The translations under genes and the position numbers were made by a program. The notes under the pieces are model-generated. The model ran no database searches and was not told the origin of the DNA. It saw only the letters and a program-made list of their open reading frames with translations. Shown piece by piece: positions 16,411 through 25,330 of a stretch of DNA of 64,000 nt; the stretch's first letter is position 1; each line of letters starts with the position of its first letter. This DNA is from Aquabacterium sp. (GTDB taxonomy: Bacteria; Pseudomonadota; Gammaproteobacteria; Burkholderiales; Burkholderiaceae_C), in NCBI RefSeq assembly GCF_016195855.1, contig NZ_JACPYU010000010.1, positions 62,001 to 126,000 of the forward strand, written 5' to 3'.

Positions 16411-17367
16411 ATGGACATCACTATGCAAGCAACTCAATCAATCTGGCGGGCCTGGGGAGCACGGGCCGCCGTTTTGGCCATGGCCGGCCTGCTCGTCGCC
16501 TGTGCGTCCAAACACCCGCCTGCCGAGCCCGTGTTGCAGGGGCCGGTGCCCGGGGCCGCCCAGATGGGGCCACCCGAGCCGGCCGCACCGGGGGTGCCGC
16601 CCAGCGCCGCCGCACAGGTGCAGGCGCAGAAAGAAGCCCAGGCTGCGGTCGAAGAGCTGGAAGACGGCCACGAGGATGAGGCCCGCGCCCTGTTGCGCAA
16701 GGCCGTGAACCTGGACCCGAACAACAAGCTGGCCGTGAGCCTCTTGCGCCAGTTGAACCTGGATCCGGTGAGCCTGTTCGGCCGCGAGTCCTTCAGCTAC
16801 ACGGTCAAGCCGGGGGAGTCCCTGTCGCGGATCGCTGGGCACTTCATGGGCGACATCTACCTGTTCTACGGCCTGGCCCGCTACAACGACATCAAGGTGC
16901 CCAAGCAGGTGGCGGGTGGACAGGTGATCCGGGTGCCGGGCCGCGCGCCCGCGGAGGAGCGTGAGCCTGCGCGTTCGACCGTGAAGCCCGCGCCCAAGTC
17001 ATCCCGTCAAGCCCCGACGCCTGTCGCGCCGCCGGCCGCAGTGATGCCTGCCACGCCTGCTGTGCCCGTTGCGCCTGCAGTGGCCGCGTCGGTGCCGGCT
17101 GTGGTGCCCGTTCCCCCCGCCGCCGAGCCTGCCCCGGCGCCGGCCGTGGACACGGCGGCCGCCGCCAAAGCCAAGGCCGAGGCGCAGCGCCAGAAGCTGA
17201 TCGAGCAGCACACCCAGAAGGCGCGTGCTTCGCTGGCCCGCCAGGATCTGGATGGCGCCATCGCCAACTGGAGCAAGGTGCTGGAGCTGGATCCCGGCAA
17301 TGACACCGCCCGTCTGGAGCGGCAAAAAGCCATCGCCCTGAAGGAAAAGGTCAAGGCTTTGAAGTGA
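16411..17367 (+). CDS. LysM-domain lipoprotein with TPR-like repeats
   Basis: The 318-residue protein has a lipobox LLVACAS, so it is a lipoprotein. A short TPR-like helical pair follows (EELEDGHEDEARALLRKAVNLDPNNKLA). A LysM peptidoglycan-binding domain begins at FSYTVKPGESLSRIAGHFMGD. Then comes a long Pro/Ala linker (residues ~180-245) and a C-terminal TPR unit (ASLARQDLDGAIANWSKVLELDPGND). Its 3' end overlaps by 17 bases the convergent operon that encodes another TPR lipoprotein, a deacetylase with a LysM-like segment and a Ser/Thr kinase. A shared cell-envelope role is likely. Confidence 0.85.
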   Translation: MDITMQATQSIWRAWGARAAVLAMAGLLVACASKHPPAEPVLQGPVPGAAQMGPPEPAAPGVPPSAAAQVQAQKEAQAAVEELEDGHEDEARALLRKAVNLDPNNKLAVSLLRQLNLDPVSLFGRESFSYTVKPGESLSRIAGHFMGDIYLFYGLARYNDIKVPKQVAGGQVIRVPGRAPAEEREPARSTVKPAPKSSRQAPTPVAPPAAVMPATPAVPVAPAVAASVPAVVPVPPAAEPAPAPAVDTAAAAKAKAEAQRQKLIEQHTQKARASLARQDLDGAIANWSKVLELDPGNDTARLERQKAIALKEKVKALK

Positions 17368-18163
17368 GCTGGGTCAGCAGGTGGCGCGCGGCCGCGTGGC
17401 GGGGCAGCAGCTGCAGGCATTTCCTCAGTGCGCCCACCGCGCCGTCCTTGTTGCGCGGGGCCAGGGCTTCGGCCTGGCTGAAGTAGACGTCGGCCAGCAG
17501 CTCGCGTGTTGCGCCATCCTGAGGGCGTGTCTTCAGGCGCTGGTTGAGCAGCGTGATGGCGTCATCGAATTCGCCCTGGCCGGCCAGCAGCGCCGCGTGC
17601 TCCAGGTCATTGCGCTGGGCTGACAAGCTGGTGGCGGTCTGGCCACCGGCCTGCAGGCTGTCTTTTTGCGAGCGGCTGCTCAGCGTCAGGCGGGAGGCCC
17701 GCCCCAGGTGATCGCGCTTGTTGTGCTCGCGCTCGATGGCGCGCAAGGCGTCGGCCGCCGTCTCGTTGTCGGGCTGCAGGGCGAGCACGGCCAGGTAGTG
17801 CGCCATGGCGTCGTCGACCGCACCGCGCTGGCGGGCCGCTTTGGCGGCGCTCAACTCGGTGCTGGCTTCGCGTTCAATCTGTGCGCGCACCTGGGCCAGT
17901 TGCTGGCTGTAGCTGGGCTCACCGGGGCGCAGCACGCTGAGCACTTCCCAATGGGTGGCGGCTTCGGCCAGGTGCCCTTGGGCGGCTTGCGCGCGGGCCC
18001 TCGCCAGTTGTTGTTGCTCGAAGGCGCTTTGTGGCGCGGCCTCGCGCCGTGTGCCGCTGACCGGGGGCGTGGTGGTGCACGCGCTCAGCAGCGCCGCCGC
18101 CAGGCTCAGGGCGAGCACACCGTGGGCCGAGCGGGCAGGGCGCGAGGTGCGGCGCAGCGTCAT
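17351..18163 (-). CDS. TPR-repeat lipoprotein
   Basis: The 270-residue protein has a lipobox LLSACTT after a short signal. The mature part is made of TPR-like helical pairs: ARAQAAQGHLAEAATHWEVLSVLRP, AKAARQRGAVDDAMAHYLAVLALQPDNE, ALLAGQGEFDDAITLLNQRLKTRPQD. It resembles the C-terminal TPR of the convergent LysM lipoprotein in sequence style. Its ATG overlaps the stop of the deacetylase gene (ATGA), so it is translationally coupled as the third gene of the kinase operon. It is probably an envelope scaffold protein. Confidence 0.85.
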   Translation of the reverse strand: MTLRRTSRPARSAHGVLALSLAAALLSACTTTPPVSGTRREAAPQSAFEQQQLARARAQAAQGHLAEAATHWEVLSVLRPGEPSYSQQLAQVRAQIEREASTELSAAKAARQRGAVDDAMAHYLAVLALQPDNETAADALRAIEREHNKRDHLGRASRLTLSSRSQKDSLQAGGQTATSLSAQRNDLEHAALLAGQGEFDDAITLLNQRLKTRPQDGATRELLADVYFSQAEALAPRNKDGAVGALRKCLQLLPRHAAARHLLTQLTSKP

Positions 18164-19203
18164 CGGCCACCTGTTGCGCGGCTGATCTGCAGGCGCGCCT
18201 TGAAGTCCTCCAGGCTCATGTCACCGTAGATCATGGTGCGCCGGAGCATCAGGGGTTCGGAGAAGAAGGCATTGCCGCCCGGGTTCACGGTGGCGGCCAG
18301 CTGGTAACGCTGGCGCGCCATGGTCGTGAGCACGGCCTCGTTGGCGTCGCCATAGGGGTAGGCAAAGTGCGCGATGGGGATGCCCAGCTTTTGCGACAGC
18401 AGCGTTTGCGGTGTGCGGATTTCGTTGAGCAGCGTCTGCTGGTAGGCCTCGTCGGTCTCGTTGGGCTGGCGCTCGATCAGGTTGCGGTGGGTGCGCGAAT
18501 GGGCGGCCACATCGACCAGGCCGGAGCGGCTCATCTCCTGCAGTTCGGCCCAGTCGACGGCGTCGCCGGCACCGATGAAGTCCGTGTACACAAACAAGGT
18601 GGCGGGCAGGCCGTATTGCTTGAGCAGCGGGAAGGCATGGTGGTAGAAGGACGCGTAGCCATCGTCGGCCGTGATCACCACCGAGCGCAAGGGCAGGGCG
18701 CGCTTGCCGTCCAGCCAGTCCCGCAGGTCGGCGAGCTTGAGCACGTGAAACTGGTTGCGCACCAGCCACTCCAGCTGGGCCGCCAGGGCCGTGGTCGACA
18801 CCGTCATCTTGCCGTTGCTGGTGCGGCCGAAGCGGTGGTAGCAGAGGATGGGGACGGTCTGGTAGCGGTCGCTGTACACGCCCAGGGGGTTGCGCTGCGT
18901 GAGCGGGATCACCAGTGTCTGCTGGGCCTGTGGCCCATCGGCGGTGGGGGGCAGCTTGTTGAAGTCCTCGATTTCCCAGTCGCGCTCGGCTGAGCCCAGA
19001 AAGCGCGCGGCCACCTGGCGCAGGGTTTCGCCGGGGGCGCGCTGGTAGATCAACAGCTTGTCGCTGCGGCCGAGCACCTTGCCGGGTGGTGTCGCGCCCG
19101 CCATGGATGCAGGGCCGCCGGTTTGTGGCGAATGAGCGCAGGAGGCCAGCAGCGCCAGCGCCAGCGCGCCAAGCGCGGTCTGCACACGGCGCAAGGCCTG
19201 CAT
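18160..19203 (-). CDS. Polysaccharide deacetylase lipoprotein with LysM-like segment
   Basis: Starting at 19203 gives 347 residues with a signal peptide and lipobox LLASCAH. A LysM-like segment (GETLRQVAARFLGSAERDWEIEDFN) precedes a carbohydrate esterase 4 (NodB) domain: catalytic TADDGY, metal-binding HSRTHRNL, and FAYPYGDAN. The Asp-Asp and His-x3-His metal sites are intact, so it should remove acetyl groups from a polysaccharide or peptidoglycan in the periplasm. An upstream in-frame ATG at 19233 would add ten residues. It lies 48 bases downstream of the kinase gene in one operon. Confidence 0.88.
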   Translation of the reverse strand: MQALRRVQTALGALALALLASCAHSPQTGGPASMAGATPPGKVLGRSDKLLIYQRAPGETLRQVAARFLGSAERDWEIEDFNKLPPTADGPQAQQTLVIPLTQRNPLGVYSDRYQTVPILCYHRFGRTSNGKMTVSTTALAAQLEWLVRNQFHVLKLADLRDWLDGKRALPLRSVVITADDGYASFYHHAFPLLKQYGLPATLFVYTDFIGAGDAVDWAELQEMSRSGLVDVAAHSRTHRNLIERQPNETDEAYQQTLLNEIRTPQTLLSQKLGIPIAHFAYPYGDANEAVLTTMARQRYQLAATVNPGGNAFFSEPLMLRRTMIYGDMSLEDFKARLQISRATGGR

Positions 19204-19251
19204 GACGCGCCAGCCCTGAGTGCAACGCTGCATGTGGGCCCCCCGGTGCGC

Positions 19252-21150
19252 TCAGGCTGCCGCCTTGTGTGGCGGCATGGTGGTGGCCGCGGCCCCAGCT
19301 GCACGGTCCTGCAGGGCCTGGGCCATCTGGTCGAAGGACACGTACAGCTCGCCGAACTCGTCCTTGCGGTGCTCGGCGATGCGGTGGTCGAAACGGCCCT
19401 TGGCGATCTGCTCCATGGAGTCGGCCACCAGCTTGATCGGGCGGGCAAACCAGTTGGCCACGAAGTACATGGCCAGGGCCACGGCCAGCACGGTGACCAC
19501 CACCAGCACGGCCATCAGCGTCATGGACAGGCGCGCCACCTGTGTGAGCGGGGCTTCAGGCAGGCCCAGCACGACACGGCCCAGGCTCTTGCTGGCAAAG
19601 GTGATGGGGGCCTCAAAGCCAATGGCCGTGCCGCTGCCTTTGCCCTGCATGGTGTAGCGCCAGGTCTTGATCTGGCCGGCTTTGTCTCCGAGGGCTTCGC
19701 TGGGTGGGGGCTGGTAAGGCTTGCCCACCAGGGCCCCATTGCTGGCGGCACGCACCACCCCCGCGCGGTCGATGACGGTGACGCTGTCGAAGTCCTTGGT
19801 CTTCATGATCTCCTGCAAGGCCACATCCACCGCCACCCAGTCGTCGGACAGCACGGCCAAGGCGTTCTGCGCCGCGATGAAGCGTGACAGGGCGGCGCCG
19901 TTGTCGGTCACCTGGCTGAGCATGGCCGCGTACTGCCGCTTGGTGGTCACCGTGGCGGTCAGGCCCATGACCACGGCCACGATCAGGCCCATGGTGAGGG
20001 CCCATTTGACCCGCAAGGGGATGATGCGCGGGCGGTTGCGGGCCAGCGCGGCTTCGTCGATCTCGGCCAGCACCTTGACCAGGGCATCGGCCAGCTCCTT
20101 GCCGGACTGAAAGCGCTGCTCGGGCGGCTTGGCCATGCAGCGGTCCACGATGCGGCGCAGGGCCGTGGGCACGTCGGGGCGCAGCTTGTCCAGCGGGGTG
20201 GGCTGCTCCTTGGCGATCTTCAGGGCAATCGACACGATGCTGTCGCCCTGGAACGGCCGCTGGCCGGTGAGCATCTGGTAGAGCACCACACCGGCCGAGA
20301 ACAGGTCGGATCGACCGTCGATCTTGCCGCCCACCGTTTGCTCGGGCGACATGTACTGCGGCGTGCCCAGTACCTCGCCAGAGCGCGTGTGCTGCTCGCC
20401 CTTGGTGTTCTCGACGTGGGCGATGCCGAAGTCGGTCACCTTGATGGTGTGGGCGTCCTTCAGGCGCACGATGTTGCCGGGTTTGATGTCGCGGTGGACG
20501 ATGCCGTGTTTGTGCGCGTAGTCCAGTGCGCGTGCCAGCTGGATGCCCATCACCACGGTGTCGCGGATGGGCAGGGCCTTGCCTTCGCTCAGGATGTCGG
20601 CCAGCGAGGCGCCGTCCAGCAGCTCCATGGCCATATAGGGCCGGTCTTCGATCTCGCCGACGTCATGGACGACCACGATATTGGGGTGCGACAGGCCGCC
20701 GGCCGCACGGGCCTCGCGCAGGAAACGCTCGCGGCAGTCGGTGTCGGCGCACAGCGAGGCGTGCAGGAACTTGATGGCCACGTCGCGCCCGATGCCGGGG
20801 TCGTGTGCCCGGTAGACCGTGGCCATGCCACCACGGCCCAGGCAGTCGCGCACTTCGTAGCGGCCCACCTGGCGCGTGATCAGATCACCAGGGTGTTGCC
20901 CGGCGCCCGGCAGGGTGCCAGGCGGGAGCGTGCCCGGGAGCGTACTGCCGTGGGTGCCAGAAGGCGGCTCGGTGGCGGCAGCGGGCTGAGCGGGGGGCAG
21001 GGTGTCGGCCGCCGCACTCGGTGTCGGGGCCGCCTTGGTCGCGGCCGCTGCGGCGGCAAAGTACCGGGCCTGTTGCGAGACCGGCACAATGATCGTGGCC
21101 TCGCTGTCTTCGTCGGGCAGGTCCTGGCCCTCTGCGTTGGGCTGGTTCAT
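19252..21150 (-). CDS. Transmembrane Ser/Thr protein kinase with periplasmic sensor and HAMP
   Basis: The start at 21150 is chosen because AGGAGAAGG lies just upstream; longer in-frame starts exist at 21177 and 21201. The N-terminal half is a Hanks-type kinase: GRGGMATVYRAHD (P-loop), VAIKFLH, HRDIKPGNIV, DFGIAH, GTPQYMSPEQ. The C-terminal half has a TM helix (VKWALTMGLIVAVVMGLTATV), a ~150-residue periplasmic region, a second TM helix and a HAMP-like segment (ARPIKLVADSMEQIAKGRFDHRI). This sensory architecture is usual for histidine kinases and unusual for Ser/Thr kinases. It is first in an operon with the deacetylase and the TPR lipoprotein. Confidence 0.88.
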   Translation of the reverse strand: MNQPNAEGQDLPDEDSEATIIVPVSQQARYFAAAAAATKAAPTPSAAADTLPPAQPAAATEPPSGTHGSTLPGTLPPGTLPGAGQHPGDLITRQVGRYEVRDCLGRGGMATVYRAHDPGIGRDVAIKFLHASLCADTDCRERFLREARAAGGLSHPNIVVVHDVGEIEDRPYMAMELLDGASLADILSEGKALPIRDTVVMGIQLARALDYAHKHGIVHRDIKPGNIVRLKDAHTIKVTDFGIAHVENTKGEQHTRSGEVLGTPQYMSPEQTVGGKIDGRSDLFSAGVVLYQMLTGQRPFQGDSIVSIALKIAKEQPTPLDKLRPDVPTALRRIVDRCMAKPPEQRFQSGKELADALVKVLAEIDEAALARNRPRIIPLRVKWALTMGLIVAVVMGLTATVTTKRQYAAMLSQVTDNGAALSRFIAAQNALAVLSDDWVAVDVALQEIMKTKDFDSVTVIDRAGVVRAASNGALVGKPYQPPPSEALGDKAGQIKTWRYTMQGKGSGTAIGFEAPITFASKSLGRVVLGLPEAPLTQVARLSMTLMAVLVVVTVLAVALAMYFVANWFARPIKLVADSMEQIAKGRFDHRIAEHRKDEFGELYVSFDQMAQALQDRAAGAAATTMPPHKAAA

Positions 21151-21309
21151 GGGGCCTTCTCCTGGTTTGGTCGTCATGGTGCTTGACGTGATGCGGGTCA
21201 AGTTTTGATGGTCGCAGCAGACTGATCGCGAATCAAGCCCCGCAGATCAAGGATGGTGCAGGGGGGCACGGGTAACATCGCCGCTTCACTGATGTCTGCT
21301 CACCACCCC

Positions 21310-22266
21310 ATGAAATCCCGTTTCCCGCTGAACGCCGCGATGGCCCTGATGGCCGCATGCCCCTCCCTGGCGCTGGCCTGCTCCAGCTGCGGTTGCACCT
21401 TGAACGCCGATTGGGCGAGCCAGGGGTTCACGACGCGCACCGGCCTGAGTGTGGACCTGCGTTATGACTACTTCAACCAGGACGAGTTGCGCACGGGCAC
21501 GGGCCGCTTTGACGCGGGGCAGGTGAGCTACCCGGCCGAGCAGGAAATCCAGCAAAAAACGGCCAACCGCAATACCACCTTGACGCTGGATTACGGCATC
21601 AACGCCGACTGGGGTGTCAGCCTGCAGCTGCCCTACATCAACCGCTACCACGAGACCATCGTGGACGGTGATACGGATGTGTCCACCTCGCGTTCGGGCG
21701 CCTGGGGTGATGCGCGCGTGCTGGGCCGCTACCAGGGCTTTTCACCCGAGCGCAACTGGGGCGTGCAGTTCGGCCTGAAGCTGCCCACGGGCAAGACGAG
21801 CGAGCGCTTCAACGGCGGCCCGCAAGCCGGTGAGGCCCTGGACCGCGGCCTGCAGCCGGGCACAGGCTCGACCGACCTTTTGCTGGGCCTGTACCGCTTT
21901 GGCCCCATCAACCAGCACCTTGACTACTTTGCCCAAGGCCTGCTGCAGCTGCCGCTCACGGCCAAGGACGAGTTCAAGCCCGGCATGGGCATGAACCTGT
22001 CAGCCGGGGTGCGTTATGTGTCGGCGGGCATGGTGGTGCCGCAGTTGCAGCTCAATGCGCGCATCGAGCGGCGCGAGGCCGGTGACAACGCCGATGTCGA
22101 CAACTCCGGCGCCACCCTGGTCTACCTGAGCCCGGGTGCCACTGTGAACCTCACGAACCAGTTCAAGCTGTATGGTTTTTTCCAGGTGCCGGTCTACCAG
22201 CGTGTCAACGGCCTGCAGATCGAGCCGCGCAGCAGCTTCTCGCTGGGCGTGCATTACAGCTATTGA
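21310..22266 (+). CDS. Outer-membrane beta-barrel protein with CSSCGC N-terminus
   Basis: The 318-residue protein has a signal peptide ending around SLALA. The mature protein begins CSSCGCTLNADW and is followed by alternating hydrophobic/polar beta strands (LSVDLRYDYFNQ, TTLTLDYGINADWGVSLQLP, WGVQFGLKLPTGKTSE) ending in an aromatic (SFSLGVHYSY), as in outer-membrane barrels. The clustered cysteines could bind a metal or form disulfides. The convergent neighbour is a TlpA-like thioredoxin, which could maintain them. The function is unknown. Confidence 0.75.
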   Translation: MKSRFPLNAAMALMAACPSLALACSSCGCTLNADWASQGFTTRTGLSVDLRYDYFNQDELRTGTGRFDAGQVSYPAEQEIQQKTANRNTTLTLDYGINADWGVSLQLPYINRYHETIVDGDTDVSTSRSGAWGDARVLGRYQGFSPERNWGVQFGLKLPTGKTSERFNGGPQAGEALDRGLQPGTGSTDLLLGLYRFGPINQHLDYFAQGLLQLPLTAKDEFKPGMGMNLSAGVRYVSAGMVVPQLQLNARIERREAGDNADVDNSGATLVYLSPGATVNLTNQFKLYGFFQVPVYQRVNGLQIEPRSSFSLGVHYSY

Positions 22267-22296
22267 TGCGGCCCGAGGCGTTGCCGCGGCAGCGCT

Positions 22297-22833
22297 TCAC
22301 AACAAGGGCTTGATGACGGCATCCAGCTGGGCCGCATTGAGCCCGGTCTGCACGAACCAGTCCTGCTTGACCAGCTTGCCCTGACGGTCGATCACGGCCG
22401 ACACGGGCATGCGCCAGATGCGGTCAAAGCCGCTGAGCTTGACCTGCGGCATCAGGGCCACGGGGAAGCTCCAGCCCTTGGCCAGCTCGCGCACCTTGGC
22501 CTCGTCGGCGGGCTCGTCCATGCTCAGTGCCAGCACGGCCAGCCCTTGCGCGCGGTGGGCGCGGTAGTAGGCCTCGATCTCGGGCATCTCGGCCCGGCAA
22601 GGCGCGCACCATGAGGCCCAGAAGTTCACCAGCAGCACCTGGCCCTTGAGGGCCTCGCTGGCAAATGGCTGGCCGTCCAGCAAGGCGCCCTTGATCGACA
22701 CGGCGGGGGGCTCGCCCCAGGCGCGTGCCGGCCTGGTCACCATCAAGCCGGCGAAACTGGCCAAACCGGCCAAGGCCTGGCGGCGAGTGTGGTCTTCGCA
22801 GGTGGCATTGGGCGAGGTGAGGTGCGACAGCAT
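22297..22833 (-). CDS. TlpA/ResA-like thiol-disulfide oxidoreductase
   Basis: The 178-residue periplasmic thioredoxin has the active site WASWCAPCRAEMPE, the cis-Pro region MPVSAVIDRQGKLV and an N-terminal signal with a twin Arg (RRQALAGLASFAGL) that could be Tat-type. Proteins of this family reduce disulfides, for example in apocytochrome c or metal-site assembly. It is convergent with the Cys-rich outer-membrane protein gene and downstream of the Crp-family gene on the same strand, with 54 bases between them. Confidence 0.88.
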   Translation of the reverse strand: MLSHLTSPNATCEDHTRRQALAGLASFAGLMVTRPARAWGEPPAVSIKGALLDGQPFASEALKGQVLLVNFWASWCAPCRAEMPEIEAYYRAHRAQGLAVLALSMDEPADEAKVRELAKGWSFPVALMPQVKLSGFDRIWRMPVSAVIDRQGKLVKQDWFVQTGLNAAQLDAVIKPLL

Positions 22834-22887
22834 GATCGGGCAAGGAAGAGAGCCAGGCCGCCAGTGTAGAGCGGGCCGTGGGGCGGC

Positions 22888-23685
22888 TTACTGCGCGCTC
22901 ACGGGCAGCCAGTGGGCAAAGCGCACTTTCTCTTGCAGCGCAAGCAGATGCGTGATCTCGATCTTGTTGTAGGCCATGTCGATCAGGCCATCGGCCTTGA
23001 GCCGTTGCAGCGAGAGATTGACGGTCTGGCGCGACATGCCCAGCATGTCGGCCACTTCGTGCTGCGCCACCGGCAGGCGCAGCCTCACGTCCTGCTTGCC
23101 GGGGGTGTAGAGCTTGGCCATCATCAGCAGCGTGCGCGCAACGCGCAACTCATTGGATTGCAGCGTGCGGCCATCGAGCGCGAAGAGCGCCAGCCTCAAT
23201 TTTTGTGTCAGCAGCAGGCCGAAGTGGAACCAGAGCGAGGGCTGCTCGTGCAGGAGCTGACGCAAGCGCTGGTTGTCCAGCCACAGCAGCAGCGCGGGCG
23301 ATTCGGCGCGGATGTGGTGGGCGCGCGGCAGCTTGTCGTACAGGCCCATTTCACCGAACCAGAAGACCGGGCAGAGGTGCAGCTGCACGGCCTCATCGCC
23401 ATGCTCGCTGCCATCCCGCGCGGACAGTCGCCCCTCCAGCAGGCAGTAGACGCCATCGGTGGCCTCGCCCCTTGAGAACAGGCTCTGGCCTTTGCTCAAA
23501 CGTTTGGTGGAGGCGATGTCCAGCATGCCTTGCTGCATGGCCGGCGGCAGGCTGGCAAACCAGGCGTCCGTGCCGAGGATGTCTTCGATGTAGGTGCGGG
23601 TGACTTGCATGGCGGGCATGCGCTGGCGGTGCGTGCAGGGGGGCGGAAAGGGGCTCATCTTGATGGTGTCGGCGGCCGAATTCAT
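22888..23685 (-). CDS. Crp/Fnr-family transcriptional regulator
   Basis: The protein has up to 265 residues. No clear ribosome binding site singles out the start, and MPAMQV, 22 codons in, is an alternative. It has a cyclic-nucleotide-binding-like beta roll (SKGQSLFSRGEATDGVYCLLEGRLS, FWFGEMGLYDKLPR) and a C-terminal winged helix with recognition helix VADMLGMSRQTVNLSLQRLK. The N-terminal Cys set of Fnr is absent, so oxygen sensing by an Fe-S cluster is unlikely. It is divergent from the LVIVD/DUF305 operon, and a perfect palindrome in between may be its site. Confidence 0.85.
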   Translation of the reverse strand: MNSAADTIKMSPFPPPCTHRQRMPAMQVTRTYIEDILGTDAWFASLPPAMQQGMLDIASTKRLSKGQSLFSRGEATDGVYCLLEGRLSARDGSEHGDEAVQLHLCPVFWFGEMGLYDKLPRAHHIRAESPALLLWLDNQRLRQLLHEQPSLWFHFGLLLTQKLRLALFALDGRTLQSNELRVARTLLMMAKLYTPGKQDVRLRLPVAQHEVADMLGMSRQTVNLSLQRLKADGLIDMAYNKIEITHLLALQEKVRFAHWLPVSAQ

Positions 23686-23707
23686 CTAGGGAAAACCAAT
23701 TGCGCCA

Positions 23708-23724
23708 AGGCCAATGTTTGGCCT
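23708..23724. promoter_or_regulatory. Palindrome between Crp-family gene and LVIVD operon
   Basis: AGGCCAA-TGT-TTGGCCT is a perfect 17-bp inverted repeat. It lies 22 bases upstream of the Crp-family start and 113 bases upstream of the LVIVD start, so it may control both directions. It does not match the TGTGA or TTGAT half-sites of Crp and Fnr, so the assignment to the adjacent regulator is only positional. Confidence 0.5.
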
Positions 23725-23836
23725 GCACGGTCAGTGACGTGGCCTTGATCGCCACCTAGGATCAGCGGCCCGTGTCAGTGGCGCATGCCGGCTTGACCGA
23801 GGTCATGAACAGGTATCCAAACGCAAGAGGACCCCG

Positions 23837-25330
23837 ATGGATAAACGCACGCGCTTTCCCTTTGCAGTCTTGGCGCTGGCCTTGTTGTCTGGCCAGATCT
23901 CGGTGACCCAGGCGGCCGAGGACCGCTCCACGGATGTCAATGTGGCTGTGGCCGCCGCGGTGTGCGGGCCGGGCGACCGGCCTGAGACGGGCTTGCAAGG
24001 CCAGGTGCCGCTGGCAGACCGGCTCAATGGCCGCAGCCGACAAGGCTATGCCTGCAACCTGGCGTTGGTGGGCCAGTACCAGGGCGAAGGCTCGGCCACC
24101 ATCAGCGCGGTGGGTGGGCATTGCGCCTACATGGCCACGTCGGCTTCGGGGCGGGGCAAGAAGGCCTCGCCCGGCGTGCAGGTCATTGACGTGTCCAACC
24201 CTGCCCAGCCCGTCCTGGCCCGCGCGCTGGCCACCCGTGCTTTCGAGCTGGGCACCTGGGAGTCGCTGAAGGTCAATGAGGCGGGCACCATGCTGGCCGG
24301 GGCGGGCGTGGGTACCTTGCTGGGCGCGGGCAAGCTGGACTTGTACGACATCACCGATTGCGCCAACCCCAGGTTGCTCAACAAGTCGGACACGGGGGAC
24401 TCCCTGCCCGTGACCAATGTGGCCCATGAGGGCGAGTGGTCGCCCGATGGCCGGACCTATTGGACATCGGGCCTGGCCGGCGGCACGCTCAGCGCCATCG
24501 ACGTGAGCAACCCCGCCAAGCCCGTGAACATCTACTTCGGTGGCTCGACCATCTTCGTCAACCACGGCATGTCCTTCAATGCCGACGGCACGCGCATGTA
24601 CCTGGCCAGCATCTTTCCGGCAGGGCTGGTCATCCTGGATGTGAGCGACATCCAGAACCGCAAGGCGACGAACCGCCGGGTCAGGCAGATCGCCAAGCTC
24701 ACCTGGCGCGATGGCAGCACCACACAAAGGGCGGTGCCCACGACGATCAAAGGGCGCCCCTATGTGATCGCCATTGATGAAATCGGGGGGGATGGCCTGG
24801 GGGGCGGCATCCGCTTCATCGACATCTCGGACGAGCTCAACCCGGTTGTCGTCTCGCACATCCGCCTGGCCATCCAGCTCAAGGAGAACGCCGACGCGGC
24901 CAAACAGGATGGGCTGGGCAATGGTGTCTTCAAGTACGACGCGCACTACTGCGCGGCAGACCGCCCCATCGAGCCGACTGCATTGGCCTGCGGCTACTTC
25001 CAGTCGGGCATCCGGGTGTTCGACATCCGCGATCCGCTCAAGCCCAAAGAGATTGCCTACTTCAACCCGCCCGCGCAAACAGGCAAGAACGCCTTGCTGC
25101 CCGGTTCCGACCACGTGGCCTCACCCGCGTTTGGCAGCATCCTGGACAAGCAGATCACCGACCCGGCCTTGTTGCAGATGCAGGCCAGCAAGAGCAAGTT
25201 GCCTGATCTGACGGCCGACTGGTGCTCATCGGCGCCCCAGTTCGTCAACGGCCAACTCTGGGCCACCTGCAACGACAACGGCTTCATGGTCTTGAAGTTC
25301 ACACATGGCGTTTATCCACTTGCCCGTTGA
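23837..25330 (+). CDS. Exported LVIVD-repeat beta-propeller protein
   Basis: The 497-residue protein has a signal peptide (FAVLALALLSGQISVTQAAED). It carries several LVIVD-type repeats: GVQVIDVSNPAQPVLA, KLDLYDITDCANPRLL, LSAIDVSNPAKPVNI, LVILDVSDIQNR, IRFIDISDELNPVVV, IRVFDIRDPLKPKEI. Together they would form a periplasmic propeller. No catalytic residues are recognised. Its end overlaps the DUF305 gene by 26 bases, so the two are made together. It is divergent from the Crp-family regulator. Confidence 0.85.
   Translation: MDKRTRFPFAVLALALLSGQISVTQAAEDRSTDVNVAVAAAVCGPGDRPETGLQGQVPLADRLNGRSRQGYACNLALVGQYQGEGSATISAVGGHCAYMATSASGRGKKASPGVQVIDVSNPAQPVLARALATRAFELGTWESLKVNEAGTMLAGAGVGTLLGAGKLDLYDITDCANPRLLNKSDTGDSLPVTNVAHEGEWSPDGRTYWTSGLAGGTLSAIDVSNPAKPVNIYFGGSTIFVNHGMSFNADGTRMYLASIFPAGLVILDVSDIQNRKATNRRVRQIAKLTWRDGSTTQRAVPTTIKGRPYVIAIDEIGGDGLGGGIRFIDISDELNPVVVSHIRLAIQLKENADAAKQDGLGNGVFKYDAHYCAADRPIEPTALACGYFQSGIRVFDIRDPLKPKEIAYFNPPAQTGKNALLPGSDHVASPAFGSILDKQITDPALLQMQASKSKLPDLTADWCSSAPQFVNGQLWATCNDNGFMVLKFTHGVYPLAR

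Noticed and set aside
23826-23842. GTATCC-like -35 before the LVIVD gene as another ECF promoter
   Set aside because: The matching -10 would fall on the start codon, so it cannot serve this gene.
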